Source: Chara braunii (Eukaryota > Streptophyta > Charophyceae > Charales > Characeae). From it: 30,740 nucleotides of DNA. Numbering within the stretch: position 1 is the first letter of the stretch; every line of letters begins with the position of its first letter. The stretch is from positions 2,627,634 through 2,658,373 of the forward strand of contig BFEA01000072.1 in the NCBI GenBank assembly GCA_003427395.1, in the 5' to 3' direction. Under the pieces are notes generated by a model, which was not told the origin of the DNA, did not search any database, and worked only from the letters and a program-made list of their open reading frames with translations. Position numbers and translations under genes: made by a program. Shown piece after piece: positions 21,054 to 29,150 of the stretch.

Positions 21054-21548
21054 TTATAGGCGGATCCACTGCAGTTGGTCCGAGTCCCAATCCTGGCCCT
21101 GTCTAAGGAGGGCACATAAACATCTCTGGACATCCTGTTCAGTCCAGGTATCGCTGTGTCCAATCTTGACCATTTGTAAGTTTAATAGTTGGGCGCGGGT
21201 GTACCATCTCATACCTGCCTCCTTGGTTGGATCGTATCGTATGTAAACATCCCTCTATGCTATTTTGTTGGGGCCTGATAAGATCGAGGTTGTGGCCTGT
21301 GCCCCTGGTGGTAGAGTTTCTGCAATGTGGGATTCTAATTGCATTTGCATAATTTCTGCCGCAGCTTCAGCTTGGCTGTTTTGTGGCTCCGCCCAAAAAG
21401 ACGACCAACCCTGGAGCGTGACACTCCCCTGTTTGTTGTTGCTTTCTGGGAACAGGCCCACTTCCCATTTGTCATTTTTCTTCCAGACCGGAATAATCAG
21501 CATGGCTTCTTGTGACAACGGCCCAGAATCGCGGCCCATCTCGACCAG
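21054..21548 (-). pseudogene. LINE ORF1 C-terminal part
   Basis: In the same frame as the preceding ORF1 pieces after a TAG at 21551-21549. It reads a Trp-containing segment (GWSSFWAEPQNSQAEAAAE), then after a TAG at 21257-21255 a well-formed stretch (YIRYDPTKEAGMRWYTRAQL, WTEQDVQRCL) to a TAA at 21056-21054. Only this TAA looks like the natural ORF1 stop, since ORF2 begins 19 bases on. I know no domain for this segment. Confidence 0.6.
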
Positions 21549-22115
21549 CTATCTGAGTTTTCTTTTTCGCACTAGGTCCAGTGGTGCGTTCTCATCCGGG
21601 TCTGGAGGGTCCGGGCCCGGGGGTGGGACTGGTTGTTGTAGTTCCGGGGGGTCTTGTGTCCTTTGGTTCTGTTGGTTCTCTGCCTCAGCGCAGCCCCGCT
21701 CCTGCTCTGGTTCTTCTTTTGCTGCTTTGTGGGGTGGTTGGAATCTCGCGAAGACAATTATCGTTAATCTGTGCCACGCTTCCGTCCAACTCACCCCAGG
21801 TTGCAGTCCCTTCTCCAACACGTTTTTAAGCGAAGTGCTTGTGTCGAGCATGAGGAATAATTCGAAATATGTCTTATCCCAGAATTCGTCTGTGAGGGGG
21901 CCATGTTTTTCTTTCAAGTTTCCCATTAGCCACTCTGCAATGGCAACCAGTTTTTGTTCTGTGGGTAGATGCTGTGGTGGCGCCCCTTCCTCCTCGTCTT
22001 CTAGTCCTTTTCCCGGATCTAAGCCCTCGGGTGACGTGCTAGCGTTGACTGGGAGAGGGTCTACGTCCATCGGTTCTGAGTCAAAAGCTGCTTGGAAGGG
22101 GTCGGTGTCAGTCAT
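21549..22115 (-). pseudogene. LINE ORF1 middle-C part, or a separate ORF
   Basis: Open for 188 codons from an ATG that directly follows a TAG (TAGATG). It starts acidic (DTDPFQAAFDSEPMDVDP), has a helical centre (FWDKTYFELFLMLDTS, WTEAWHRLTIIVFARF) and a Pro/Gln/Glu-rich end. It is in the same frame as the upstream zinc-knuckle piece and the downstream piece. It may therefore be one segment of a long ORF1 interrupted by mutation, or an ORF read by termination and restart. No known domain was recognised. Confidence 0.55.
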
Positions 22116-22976
22116 CTATCCCGCTTGTAGGTGTCCTTCTGCTGCCCCCTTGCATTGCTCCAAATTCTCCTCCCCCCGCAGCCCTGGTTCTACCTCCATC
22201 CCCCTCACCTCCACCTGTCCCTCCAGCTGTGTCTCTGATCTCTCTTGTCCCAACTGATTGGGGGGGATGATTGTGATCCCTTGTGTCGCTGTTTCCTCTT
22301 TAGTGTTCTTTTCCTTTGCCCCCTCGGTCCTGCTCTGTTGTATATGCGCGGGGGAGGTGAGATGTTTCCTTTGGACTTTTGTTCCCTCTGCGTCTTCTTC
22401 TTCCGGGATATATTGTCCAGCCGCGGGGCCTGGAGTGTCTCGGGGGCAGATTTTATCTTCTTGCGACGATTTGGGTTCCGTCTGTTGTTTTTGCACCCAC
22501 ATTCCTTTTCCTGCTTTCTTTCCCACCGTTTTCCAGCCTGCATTTTCCATGTTTCCTTGCAGGGTGATCGCCTGTGTCTCCTGTACCTTATCCTCCACCG
22601 GTGCCGGGGGGGTCCATGTGTTTGGGGGACGCGACCCCCAATCTGGTTCCCCAGTTATCTCCCATCTCCATCCAATTACCGTGCCTTCCTTTGTGCGATC
22701 CTCAATGTATACCCATCCCTCGTGTCCCGGGTCCACCGTTCTCCAATGGGTTATCTTGACCGGATCTCTCTGCAGTCTCCCAGGTGCCCGAGTCTTTTTT
22801 TGCGGATGCGATGGGCAGACGTACTCCGTACTCAGGTGGATAAATGCTTTGCATTTATGGCACCACGGTCTCAGTTTGTGTGTTGTGTGGATCATATACT
22901 CTTTCCCCCCTACCTGGTACGGGATCGCGTCGTCCAGGGAGAATGGTTGGCCCTGGGGGAAATCCAGGGCCAGCAT
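22116..22976 (-). pseudogene. LINE ORF1 zinc-knuckle region
   Basis: An open frame of 286 codons. Near its start it reads LRPWCHKCKAFIHLSTEYVC, a CCHC-like knuckle with spacing C-x2-C-x4-H-x6-C, wider than the usual last gap of four. Plant LINE ORF1 proteins carry such a knuckle after a DUF4283-like region and bind the element RNA. The rest is low-complexity, rich in Gln, Glu, Lys, Pro and Thr. It ends at a TAG at 22118-22116. Confidence 0.72.
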
Positions 22977-22983
22977 TAAGCAA

Positions 22984-23649
22984 TCATTCCTCTTGGCTAC
23001 GAAAGAGGGAAGGGTCTATAGATGCGACAACGTCATACATCAACCCGAAGTCATACACAAACGCCGCCTGAATTTCGACTGGGATATGGCGAAATTCTAC
23101 CCAGTAGAAGTCTTGCATCAGTTGCGCCCTCCTCTCTTCCGGTCCCACTCTGCGTTGTGGCACCCATGGGTAGATCCGAACCTCCGACCGTTCGCGGCGA
23201 AGGCGTTTCCACCCGTCAATCGCGATCTTATCCGATTCATGCATGCATAGGATCGTGAACAGGGTGTTTGAGACCGGTTGGATCAGAAACTGGTCGCGGG
23301 CCAGGTCCGCACTTTTTTTCAATGTCTCTAGCCCGTGGCCAATCCATTTAACTTTGTCATTGACTGATTTGAAGGCTGCGTCATCGTGGAACACCCAATT
23401 GTTGGCGTGTTTCGTGTAGATTTCGTCCCGGCACACTATGCCATTTTTGGGGTAGGCCTTAATCATGACTTGCTTTCCACCTTGCGTAACCACTCTTGTT
23501 TTTGATGGGCGCAGGAATTTCGTCATGAAGAAGGCCCGTGCTGATGGCAGCCCGCCCAAAGGGATATCGAGATTCCCAGTCCGCGGGCTTCCTTGGCCCC
23601 GTTGAATGGTGAGCGTTTGACTCCGTTGCGGACTTCGGAGTTTGTCTGC
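22984..23649 (-). pseudogene. LINE ORF1 DUF4283-like region
   Basis: Open from just after a TAG (23652-23650) to a TGA (22986-22984). The core reads KSADLARDQFLIQPVSNTLF, TILCMHESDKIAIDGWKRL and IYPWVP, an alpha/beta pattern resembling DUF4283, the gag-like domain of plant LINE ORF1. Homology clearly continues into the next piece after a one-base shift right behind the TGA. Upstream of the TAG the same frame reads Glu/Lys-rich protein back to about 23800. Confidence 0.7.
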
Positions 23650-23789
23650 CTAGGTAAGTTGCAGCTGGTCACTGCATAGTCCCTGGGCGGGGGAGGGATT
23701 CTTCCCCTTGTGTGATGCTTTCCCCTGAGACTCCATTTCTTTCTCTTCTTCTGTTAAGACCTCTATGTCTTCCATCTGCTGCATTTCTT

Positions 23790-23969
23790 TATTCAGACCT
23801 TTCTCCCCCCGTGGGGAGGCGGGGGGGCTGGAGTTTTCAGGGGGTTCTTCTGGTGTGACCAGTGTTTGAGCTGGAGCTGTTCGTCAGCCAGCTGCCTCAT
23901 GGCCCCGTTGTAGAATAGCATCGAGTCCAAACGCTTGTGTGCTCGCTGTAGCCTGTTTGTCATTCTCAT
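23790..23969 (-). pseudogene. LINE ORF1 probable N-terminus
   Basis: A short frame from an ATG at 23969 (MRMTNRLQRAHKRLDSM) through FYNGAMRQLADEQLQLKHW to a TAA at 23792-23790. The helical, basic composition and the position directly upstream of the DUF4283-like frame suggest that it is the start of ORF1. A frameshift in the C-rich stretch near 23810-23830 would join them. If so, ORF1 spans 23969-21054, about 970 codons. This is inference from open-frame continuity. Confidence 0.4.
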
Positions 23970-25686
23970 GATGATGTGGCGGTCTCTCTTCCTTCTTTCT
24001 ACAGTTTTGTTAGCTTATGGTCTGCTGCTTTTTTTGTTTTCTGTTTTCTTTTGCCTTGATTTATTTTGCCGACTTTTCTTTGTGATGCCCAGGTTTATCT
24101 GTTGTTCACTCTTTTTTTATTTTTATTTTTTTTGGTTTCTTTTTATTTCTTTTCATTCCTTTTAACTTCTTAACCGGTTGTTCCTTGGTTCCGTGGGTTC
24201 CGGGGGCTGGTCGGGCTCTGTCAGGGGGCTTTGTCTCCGCCTTCCTTTACCTCTGCTGTTGAGTCCCTTCCTTGTTTTCGATCGCACATCAAACCCAACT
24301 AAACTTTAAACTTCCTTTTCTCTCACCTTGCTCCCGCTCTGGCTTTCTTTCCTCCTCCTTTACTTGTTCCTCTCTCCGAATCCCTTTCCTTTCCCTAGAA
24401 GCCGTCTTTCACCCCGCCCTGCTCCCTTTTCTTTTCCGGGTCTTCTTGTTCTCCCACCTCTCTTCTCCCCTTGTGTCCTCCACCCCTCCGTTTCGCAGTG
24501 TGCAACCCCAACTTGTCGTCTCCCCCTATTCTCTTTTTGTCTCCTTTTTTTGCTTTGTGCCCAATCTGCTTTATCTCTGTCTTTTTTCCAATTTTGTCAC
24601 CGATTCCCCTTCCTTTATCTGTAGATCGACGTTTTCATGGCGCGTTTCCTCTATGCCTCCCTCTTAGAACCCGCAAAAGTCGATCGCTTCCGCTGTCCTC
24701 TCCTTGTCCAGAGGCGAGAACGACACCCCCCCCTTTTCCCTTGTTCCTCGTTACCTTGTTCTCCCGTCCCGTTCGTCACTACCCCCTTTTCCTTATCTCC
24801 CTTCCCCCTACACCTCTCTCCCCCTATTGCCTTCAACTCCCTTTTACCTTTGTTCTCCGTTGCCCTGTTTCCCCGTCTCTTTTGTCTCCTCCTCCCTTTC
24901 CTTTACCTCTCTTCCTTCTACACTTCCACTTCTTTTCCTCCCTCTCTACCTTTCCAGTAATCGCCTTCTTTCAAGCAATTCAGGTTCATCCTTATTTCCG
25001 GGTATTCTTTTCACTTACCTGGTCTCCTGGTTGTCTGTGGCGCCTGTCTTGGCCCCCCCTTTCCTCTAATTCCAATCGCCTTCTCGCCCAGTGTTCTGCC
25101 GACTTCCGGATTGTTCTACGGTCTCATTCGCCCCAGATAGTCTCCCCTCGTTGTCTTATCCCCGGGTGTAGAAGCTGTCGTCTCGTTGATGACGTCGCCG
25201 AATCGGAGTCTTTTCCTGTAATGGCATCGTCCTCGCAGCTCGACCTCCAGCTCAAGTCCGCTCGCGGAATTCTGCACGCGTGAGTGATGTGCGCTCCTCT
25301 TCCAAGCACTTCCACGTGTGGTCCGCTACTTCCGACTCTGAGTGTAGGGGTTGTCGTCTCGTTGATGTCGTCACCGAATTGGAGTCTTTTTTTGTGATAT
25401 CTCGACTTCACGCTCAAGTCCGCACGCGGAATTCTGCACACGTGGGTGATGTGCGCTCCTCTTCCGAGCAAGCCCACGTGCAGTCCACTTCTTCCGGCTC
25501 CCCTTCTCACGTCCAGTGTCGCGCCCAGGTGTTTTCCAAGGGATTCACTCCCTATGCTACACCGTGGTGATGGCGGTCGATCCTTGCTCCTCACGAATGT
25601 TCGACGTGATGCGGATCAGCAGGCCGCGCTAGTACCCCGCGGTTGCGCCCCACGACAGTTAGCGCTACCGGCGCGAAGTTATCTTT
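23970..25686 (-). promoter_or_regulatory. 5' UTR and probable internal promoter of the LINE
   Basis: About 1.7 kb before ORF1. From about 24000 to 25070 the + strand is almost all pyrimidine, so the LINE RNA leader is purine-rich. From 25166 to about 25503 it holds two tandem copies of a G+C-richer unit. LINEs carry their promoter inside the 5' UTR, and tandem monomers there are a known design in mouse L1; the role here is inferred. Long + strand frames (for example 24471-25283) are low-complexity Pro/Leu/Ser shadows. Confidence 0.55.
25166..25503 (-). repeat. two tandem monomers in the LINE 5' UTR
   Basis: Copy one spans 25166-25341 (176 bases) and copy two starts at 25342. The second has a 14-base deletion, so later landmarks are 162 apart. 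Shared blocks include TGTCGTCTCGTTGATG, CTCAAGTCCGC, CGGAATTCTGCAC and GATGTGCGCTCCTCTTCC. Confidence 0.85.
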
Positions 25687-25690
25687 AGTA

Positions 25691-26049
25691 CATTCTGCAG
25701 TTCGGAACCCCGAAAACCCTTTGTGAGTGATCAAGACCCACGCTTCATACGCATTGAATGGAAGGACTTCACGTCCCAACTCCCTGGCCTCGAATTGAGC
25801 ATGAAATTTGGCCGGCATCTCGAAGCCAATGGTTTGGTTGAGGAGATCAACCAGACTGTGTTCCAACTTCTCCGTGCTTTAATCATTCCGGATCAAGAAA
25901 CGTGGGATGAAGAGTTGTATTCAGTCAAGGGGTCATACAACAACTCCATCCATTCTTCAACCGGCATGACGTCAAACAGGTTGCATTATGGTTTTGCCCG
26001 ATTCGTAATTTGCTCTCCTACGTATTCCCTGAACAGCCAGCTGGTTTAA
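25691..26049 (+). pseudogene. integrase core, second half, gypsy element 2
   Basis: Resumes the integrase after the LINE. The first bases read on from the left half in frame (ILQFGTPKTL), then one extra T near 25720 shifts the frame. From 25723 it reads VSDQDPRF with the second catalytic Asp, EWKDFTSQLPG, EANGLVEEINQTVFQ with the catalytic Glu, and YNNSIHSSTGMT. The DDE triad is thus complete across the two halves. A further shift near 26000 leads to the C-terminal part. Confidence 0.85.
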
Positions 26050-26705
26050 CACCCGACAGGCCTGGCTTCAGTGCCAAGTATGATCGCTTGCTCGGAGTTG
26101 TCATTGCAGCAATGACCAGGCAATAACACGCAATGATCCATCATGCGAACAAGAAACGTCAACCTTCGGATATTAAAGTGGGAAGTTATGTTTGGGTCAA
26201 GATGTCTGAATTTTTAGAAGAAGAGGGAGTGTCACACAAACTTCTCCCTCTCTATTATGGTTTGTAGGAAGTTCTAGATGCGATTGGCAAGGATGAATTT
26301 GGCCCATCATACACAATTGTTGTGCCTCATCTGCGCACATACCCAGTCTTTCATGCATCAAAATTGTATATACATCGTGATGTTGCGTCCTTCGATTATC
26401 GTGTAGTCATGATTCCTCGTACGATCAAGGGCGGTCATGAGATCGATAGAAAGATCGATAGAATCAAACAACATGCAGAGAAGGGACATAATAGACAGTC
26501 CCAGATTCATTTTATGTCTCATTCGTCCGACGATCTCTATTGGATCTCCAAGAAGGAACTGCCGCGCATCGCACCTTGCGTTGTTAAAGCCTACGAGCGA
26601 CAAATAGCCACTAATGTTGTACCTAAAATCTTTGCAAAACTCACCGATCTACTCACGAAATCTCTTTGCTTTGCTTACGATGCGTTTGTCGGGGACATAG
26701 AGTGA
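26050..26705 (+). pseudogene. integrase C-terminus with chromodomain-like tail, gypsy element 2
   Basis: One frame with stops at 26124 (TAA) and 26265 (TAG). It reads HHANKKRQPSDIKVGSYVWV, LLPLYYGL and DEFGPSYTIVVPHLRTYPVF, the GPY/F-type module, then GGHEIDRKIDRIKQH, SQIHFMSHSSDDLYWISKKEL and APCVVKAYERQ. The order HEID-x-I, hydrophobic strand, then W and KKEL is like the tail of gypsy element 1 and resembles a divergent chromodomain. It ends at a TGA (26703-26705) shortly before the polypurine tract. Confidence 0.72.
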
Positions 26706-26733
26706 GTTACTCGCTCGAAGGGACCTCGCTCTT

Positions 26734-26746
26734 AAGAGGGGGGTAA
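26734..26746 (+). other. polypurine tract, gypsy element 2
   Basis: AAGAGGGGGG directly before TAA and the TG that opens the 3' LTR. This is where plus-strand cDNA synthesis is primed in LTR retroelements, and it fixes the 3' LTR start. Confidence 0.85.
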
Positions 26747-27740
26747 TGTAATGACTTGGCCAAACACAGACTGATACACAACTGATTTCTGAGTTTTGCT
26801 CATGGGATGAATGCCTTGCTGAGTTTCCCGCTTGTTACTGATTTTTGTAAGCCTGTGTGTGCGCACTCTTGCTGGTCAGGATGTCTGTTTGAGCGGTTGT
26901 CGGCTTGAGTGTGTGTGTGACCCGCAAGGGCACTTGTTCGTTCATTGGGCCCGAAAGGCCGGTACTTACCTGTGGTCGTGACATTGAGGATTGCAGGGGG
27001 GAGAAACACTCAAGTGGCGGGGAAAGAGGCCCGCGACACTTGAAGCAGTGGGAAACACTCAAGTAGTAGGTAGGCCGGTAGCACACTAGGTAGAGGTAGA
27101 TGTGCCGGGTACTCGAGGCCGAGCAGAAGAAGACAAAAGTTGGCATTTTTAGAGGCCCAGTAGTTGTAGGCTAGGTCTAGGCGGGTAGCAGTCCAACTTG
27201 TTTGAGTCTAGGGCCTGTACGGGCAATATTAGAGTTTGCAATGATGTTTTCCTCCGAACGTGAGGAGGTACTGGTTGCTTGGAGGCCGCACGGCCTAGGA
27301 AGTCACTCGCCAAGAGGCAAGCAGGCCGCTATATCTCCAGGAGGAGCCAGTTGGTCCTCGTCATTGTCGATGTGCAAGTTTGGCGACATATTGGTTGGAG
27401 CGCTAGCTGGAGCAGCGCTGGCACTCAGCTGCGCTGCTGGTGAAGGAGCAAGGACACGGAGGAGGAAGAAGACCAGGACTAGGAAGGGGAGCGCCAAAGG
27501 TACGTACCTGGCTATGGTGGTTGCCATCTTCATCACCTTGGTGGGCGTTGCAGAAGGAAGGCCCACACTTGTGGCAGAGCTACACCAAGGCATGGCGGCC
27601 TGAGCTAGAGCAGCCATAGCTGCTTTGTGTTGGCCTTTGGACAGCGGGGCGATGCCCTGGTAGTTCGCCATAGCCTTGGCCTATGAAGACGAAGGAAAAG
27701 GGGCGGCCATGGTTGTGGTGGACCTCAAGTGATACTTGCA
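26747..27740 (+). repeat. 3' LTR of gypsy element 2, 3' end missing
   Basis: Begins TGTAATGACTTGGCC after the polypurine tract and aligns with 9610-10590 with scattered substitutions and small indels. Similarity stops after CAGTA at about 27741, so the last 295 bases of the LTR are replaced by other DNA. Within it, both strands keep an open frame over the block 27303-27603. Confidence 0.86.
27303..27671 (-). CDS. antisense small ORF inside the 3' LTR, unknown
   Basis: An intact frame of 122 codons from a true ATG, antisense to the element. It starts MANYQG, has an Ala-rich helix (GQHKAAMAALAQAAM), then a strongly hydrophobic stretch (LALPFLVLVFFLLRVLA) like a membrane segment or late signal peptide, then an Ala/Ser/Pro-rich tail. 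The 5' LTR copy has the same start (ATG at 10520) but is broken by stops, with the hydrophobic part open at 10326-10135. No family was recognised. It may be a captured gene piece, an antisense ORF, or chance in a G+C-balanced block. Confidence 0.3.
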   Translation of the reverse strand: MANYQGIAPLSKGQHKAAMAALAQAAMPWCSSATSVGLPSATPTKVMKMATTIARYVPLALPFLVLVFFLLRVLAPSPAAQLSASAAPASAPTNMSPNLHIDNDEDQLAPPGDIAACLPLGE

Positions 27741-28037
27741 GTAGGTCCTGCGCTATTTTTAGCACAAGCCTGTACTATTTTTAGGTCCCGTGCTATTCTT
27801 AGTGTGGGTCTGACTGTTCAGATCCTCTAAACTGGGCGTGTCCCAGTCCCGTTCTAAAATTAGCGCAGTCCCGCTTTTTTTAAAACGGGAGTGGTGCTGA
27901 TGTTGGGGCTTGGGACGGATCGGCTGACTGGTCTCTCCCTACATAAGGAGGGGCTGGCCTCAATGGTGGGGGGGGTTGTTGCTTCGGGAAGCGCTGGTGG
28001 AATCATAGGTAGAGCAAAGTGGGAACTTTGGCACGGA

Positions 28038-28040
<3 letters not shown>
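27741..28040. other. sequence replacing the 3' LTR end
   Basis: No gene seen. It starts with three imperfect copies of a motif like GTGCTATTTTTAG (27750-27800). GCGCTATTTTTAG (27750-27762) has a near-perfect inverted partner at 27854-27866. This may be the edge of another degraded element. Confidence 0.4.

Positions 28041-28115
<75 letters not shown>
28041..28115 (+). repeat. (GA)37 microsatellite
   Basis: An uninterrupted run of about 75 bases of GA, read as Arg-Glu repeats in one frame. Pyrimidine-rich sequence at about 28225-28290 could pair with it. Confidence 0.97.
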
Positions 28116-28117
<2 letters not shown>

Positions 28118-28715
28118 AGGCGAATCAACGTGGAGGCAACTTACGGAGGGTTGTGGAGAAGGCCGGTGTCATCTAGGGTGCGGATATTTTGCCAAGCTAG
28201 GTCGGGGGCTCTTGTCCATAGCCATCTGTTCTCCCTCTCCTCCCCTTTCTTTCTCTCACTCTCTCACTCCCTCTCACAGTCCTCTCCTCCGTCCGACACT
28301 TTTCCTCTCAGAATCTTGTATGCCGCCTCACAACCTTTGTCTTGTCATGTCAAATCTCCCTTGTTTCATAATGAGCGAGCTTTTTTTGTCTTGCACGCGC
28401 GCTTGACTTGACTAGGGCTATTGACGCGAGGGCCCGTTCCGATTGTGTGTCTTTTTAGATTAGTGCGGTGGTTGTAAGCCCTATCCTAGCCGCGATAAGA
28501 CTATGGTGAGCAACAGTGCTGGCGAGCAAGCGCGTGCGATCAGTTTCTGCACATCCTCTCCTGCTTACAGCAGAGCTGCACGAAGGGTTACCGTGCTACG
28601 CAGAGTCTCAACATTGCAGCGTGGAGGCTTAGGGCGACTACGTGGTGGCTGGGCATCGCTGATCGGAGGGTTGCGCTGCTACACGAAAGTTCGACACTGT
28701 TGCACGGAGGTGTGG
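28116..28715. other. no gene recognised
   Basis: Includes a CT-rich stretch (about 28225-28290). An open + frame starting at an ATG at 28503 is Arg/Gly-rich and runs into the minisatellite; I regard it as chance. Confidence 0.4.
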
Positions 28716-29000
28716 GGCGAGGTTTGCACTGCCAGATCCCGCTATCTAGGAGGCGGGCATAGGCCCGTACCGCCAGATCCCACTATCTAGGAGGCGTGTG
28801 CAAGCTCGTACTGCCAAATCCTGCTATCTAGGAGGCGCGCGCAGGCTCCGACTACCAAATCTCGCTATCTAGGAGGCGTGCGCAGGCTTATACTGCCAGA
28901 TCTATCTGGGATGCGCGTGCAAGCTCGTACTTCCAGATCCCGCTATCTAGGAGGCTCGTGCAGGCTGGTATTGCGTGATCCTGCTATCTAGGAGGTGTTT
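28716..29000 (+). repeat. 41-bp minisatellite, about seven copies
   Basis: The core CTATCTAGG (once CTATCTGGG) recurs at 28742, 28783, 28824, 28865, 28902, 28943 and 28984. The spacing is 41 bases except for one 37-base unit with a small deletion. Units share the pattern GCCAGATCC-x-GCTATCTAGGAGGC followed by GTGCAGGCTCGTACT-like sequence and have diverged by several substitutions each. Confidence 0.93.
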
Positions 29001-29029
29001 TTTCGGGATCGTTTCTCGATTTGTGTGTG

Positions 29030-29150
29030 ATCCTCGTGCAGGTGATGCTGATGATGGCATGGATGATCATAGATGGTCGTACATGATGACGATGATAATG
29101 ACGTGGATGACAATAGATGATAATGTGGATGATGATGATTGGGGGGTAGT
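29030..29150 (+). repeat. GAT/GATG-rich low-complexity stretch
   Basis: Imperfect GATGAT, GGATGA and GATAATG units over about 120 bases. A similar shorter stretch lies at 30285-30360. The open frame across it is Asp/Met-rich and unlikely to be a gene. Confidence 0.75.

Larger units (their letters stand above)
15768..25686 (-). mobile_element. L1-like LINE, near full length, inserted in gypsy element 2
   Basis: A minus-strand non-LTR retrotransposon of about 9.9 kb. In its own 5' to 3' order it has a 5' UTR with tandem repeats (25686 to about 23970), ORF1 (23969-21054), ORF2 with endonuclease, RT and a Cys-rich C-terminus (21034-16265), a 3' UTR and a poly(A) tail. The flanks are the two halves of one integrase gene, which fixes both ends to within a few bases. 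All its frames are broken and the RT box reads FAND, so it cannot move itself. It is long for a plant LINE, because of a large ORF1 and a 1.7-kb 5' UTR. Confidence 0.9.
9610..27740 (+). mobile_element. Ty3/gypsy LTR retrotransposon 2, split by a LINE
   Basis: Two related LTRs in direct orientation (9610-10884 and 26747-27740) flank a leader, gag, protease, RT, RNase H and integrase with a chromodomain-like tail. A primer binding site follows the first LTR and a polypurine tract precedes the second. About 9.9 kb of LINE sequence (15768-25686) interrupts the integrase, so the element itself is about 8.2 kb. The LTRs differ at many positions, and gag-pol carries numerous stops and shifts, so the insertion is old. 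AATAA at 9605-9609 may be the left target duplication, but the matching right copy is lost with the end of the 3' LTR. Confidence 0.92.

Noticed and set aside
21265-23250. A + strand frame open for about 660 codons with one stop (two adjacent open stretches of 330 codons).
   Set aside because: It is exactly antisense to LINE ORF1, has low-complexity Ser/Cys/Pro/Phe composition and no motif. The minus strand carries a zinc knuckle and a DUF4283-like region, so the + frame is a shadow.
24272-25283. Several long + strand frames (up to 270 codons) rich in Pro, Leu, Ser and Phe.
   Set aside because: They come from the pyrimidine-rich leader of the LINE, where stops are rare by composition in all + frames.
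25124-25594. Minus-strand 156-codon frame with an internal protein repeat (GRGAHITHxCRIPRADLS).
   Set aside because: The repeat is only the translation of the two DNA monomers. It lies upstream of ORF1, and one copy has a deletion of 14 bases that is not frame-conserving.
28019-28411. Arg-Glu repeat protein over the GA tract.
   Set aside because: It is the translation of a microsatellite with no start context and no conserved flank.
28503-28790. ATG-started 95-codon Arg/Gly-rich frame.
   Set aside because: It overlaps the minisatellite, has no domain and ends within the repeats.
28716-29000. CRISPR-like array of regular repeats.
   Set aside because: The whole 41-base unit is repeated with drift and there are no unique spacers; it is a eukaryotic minisatellite.
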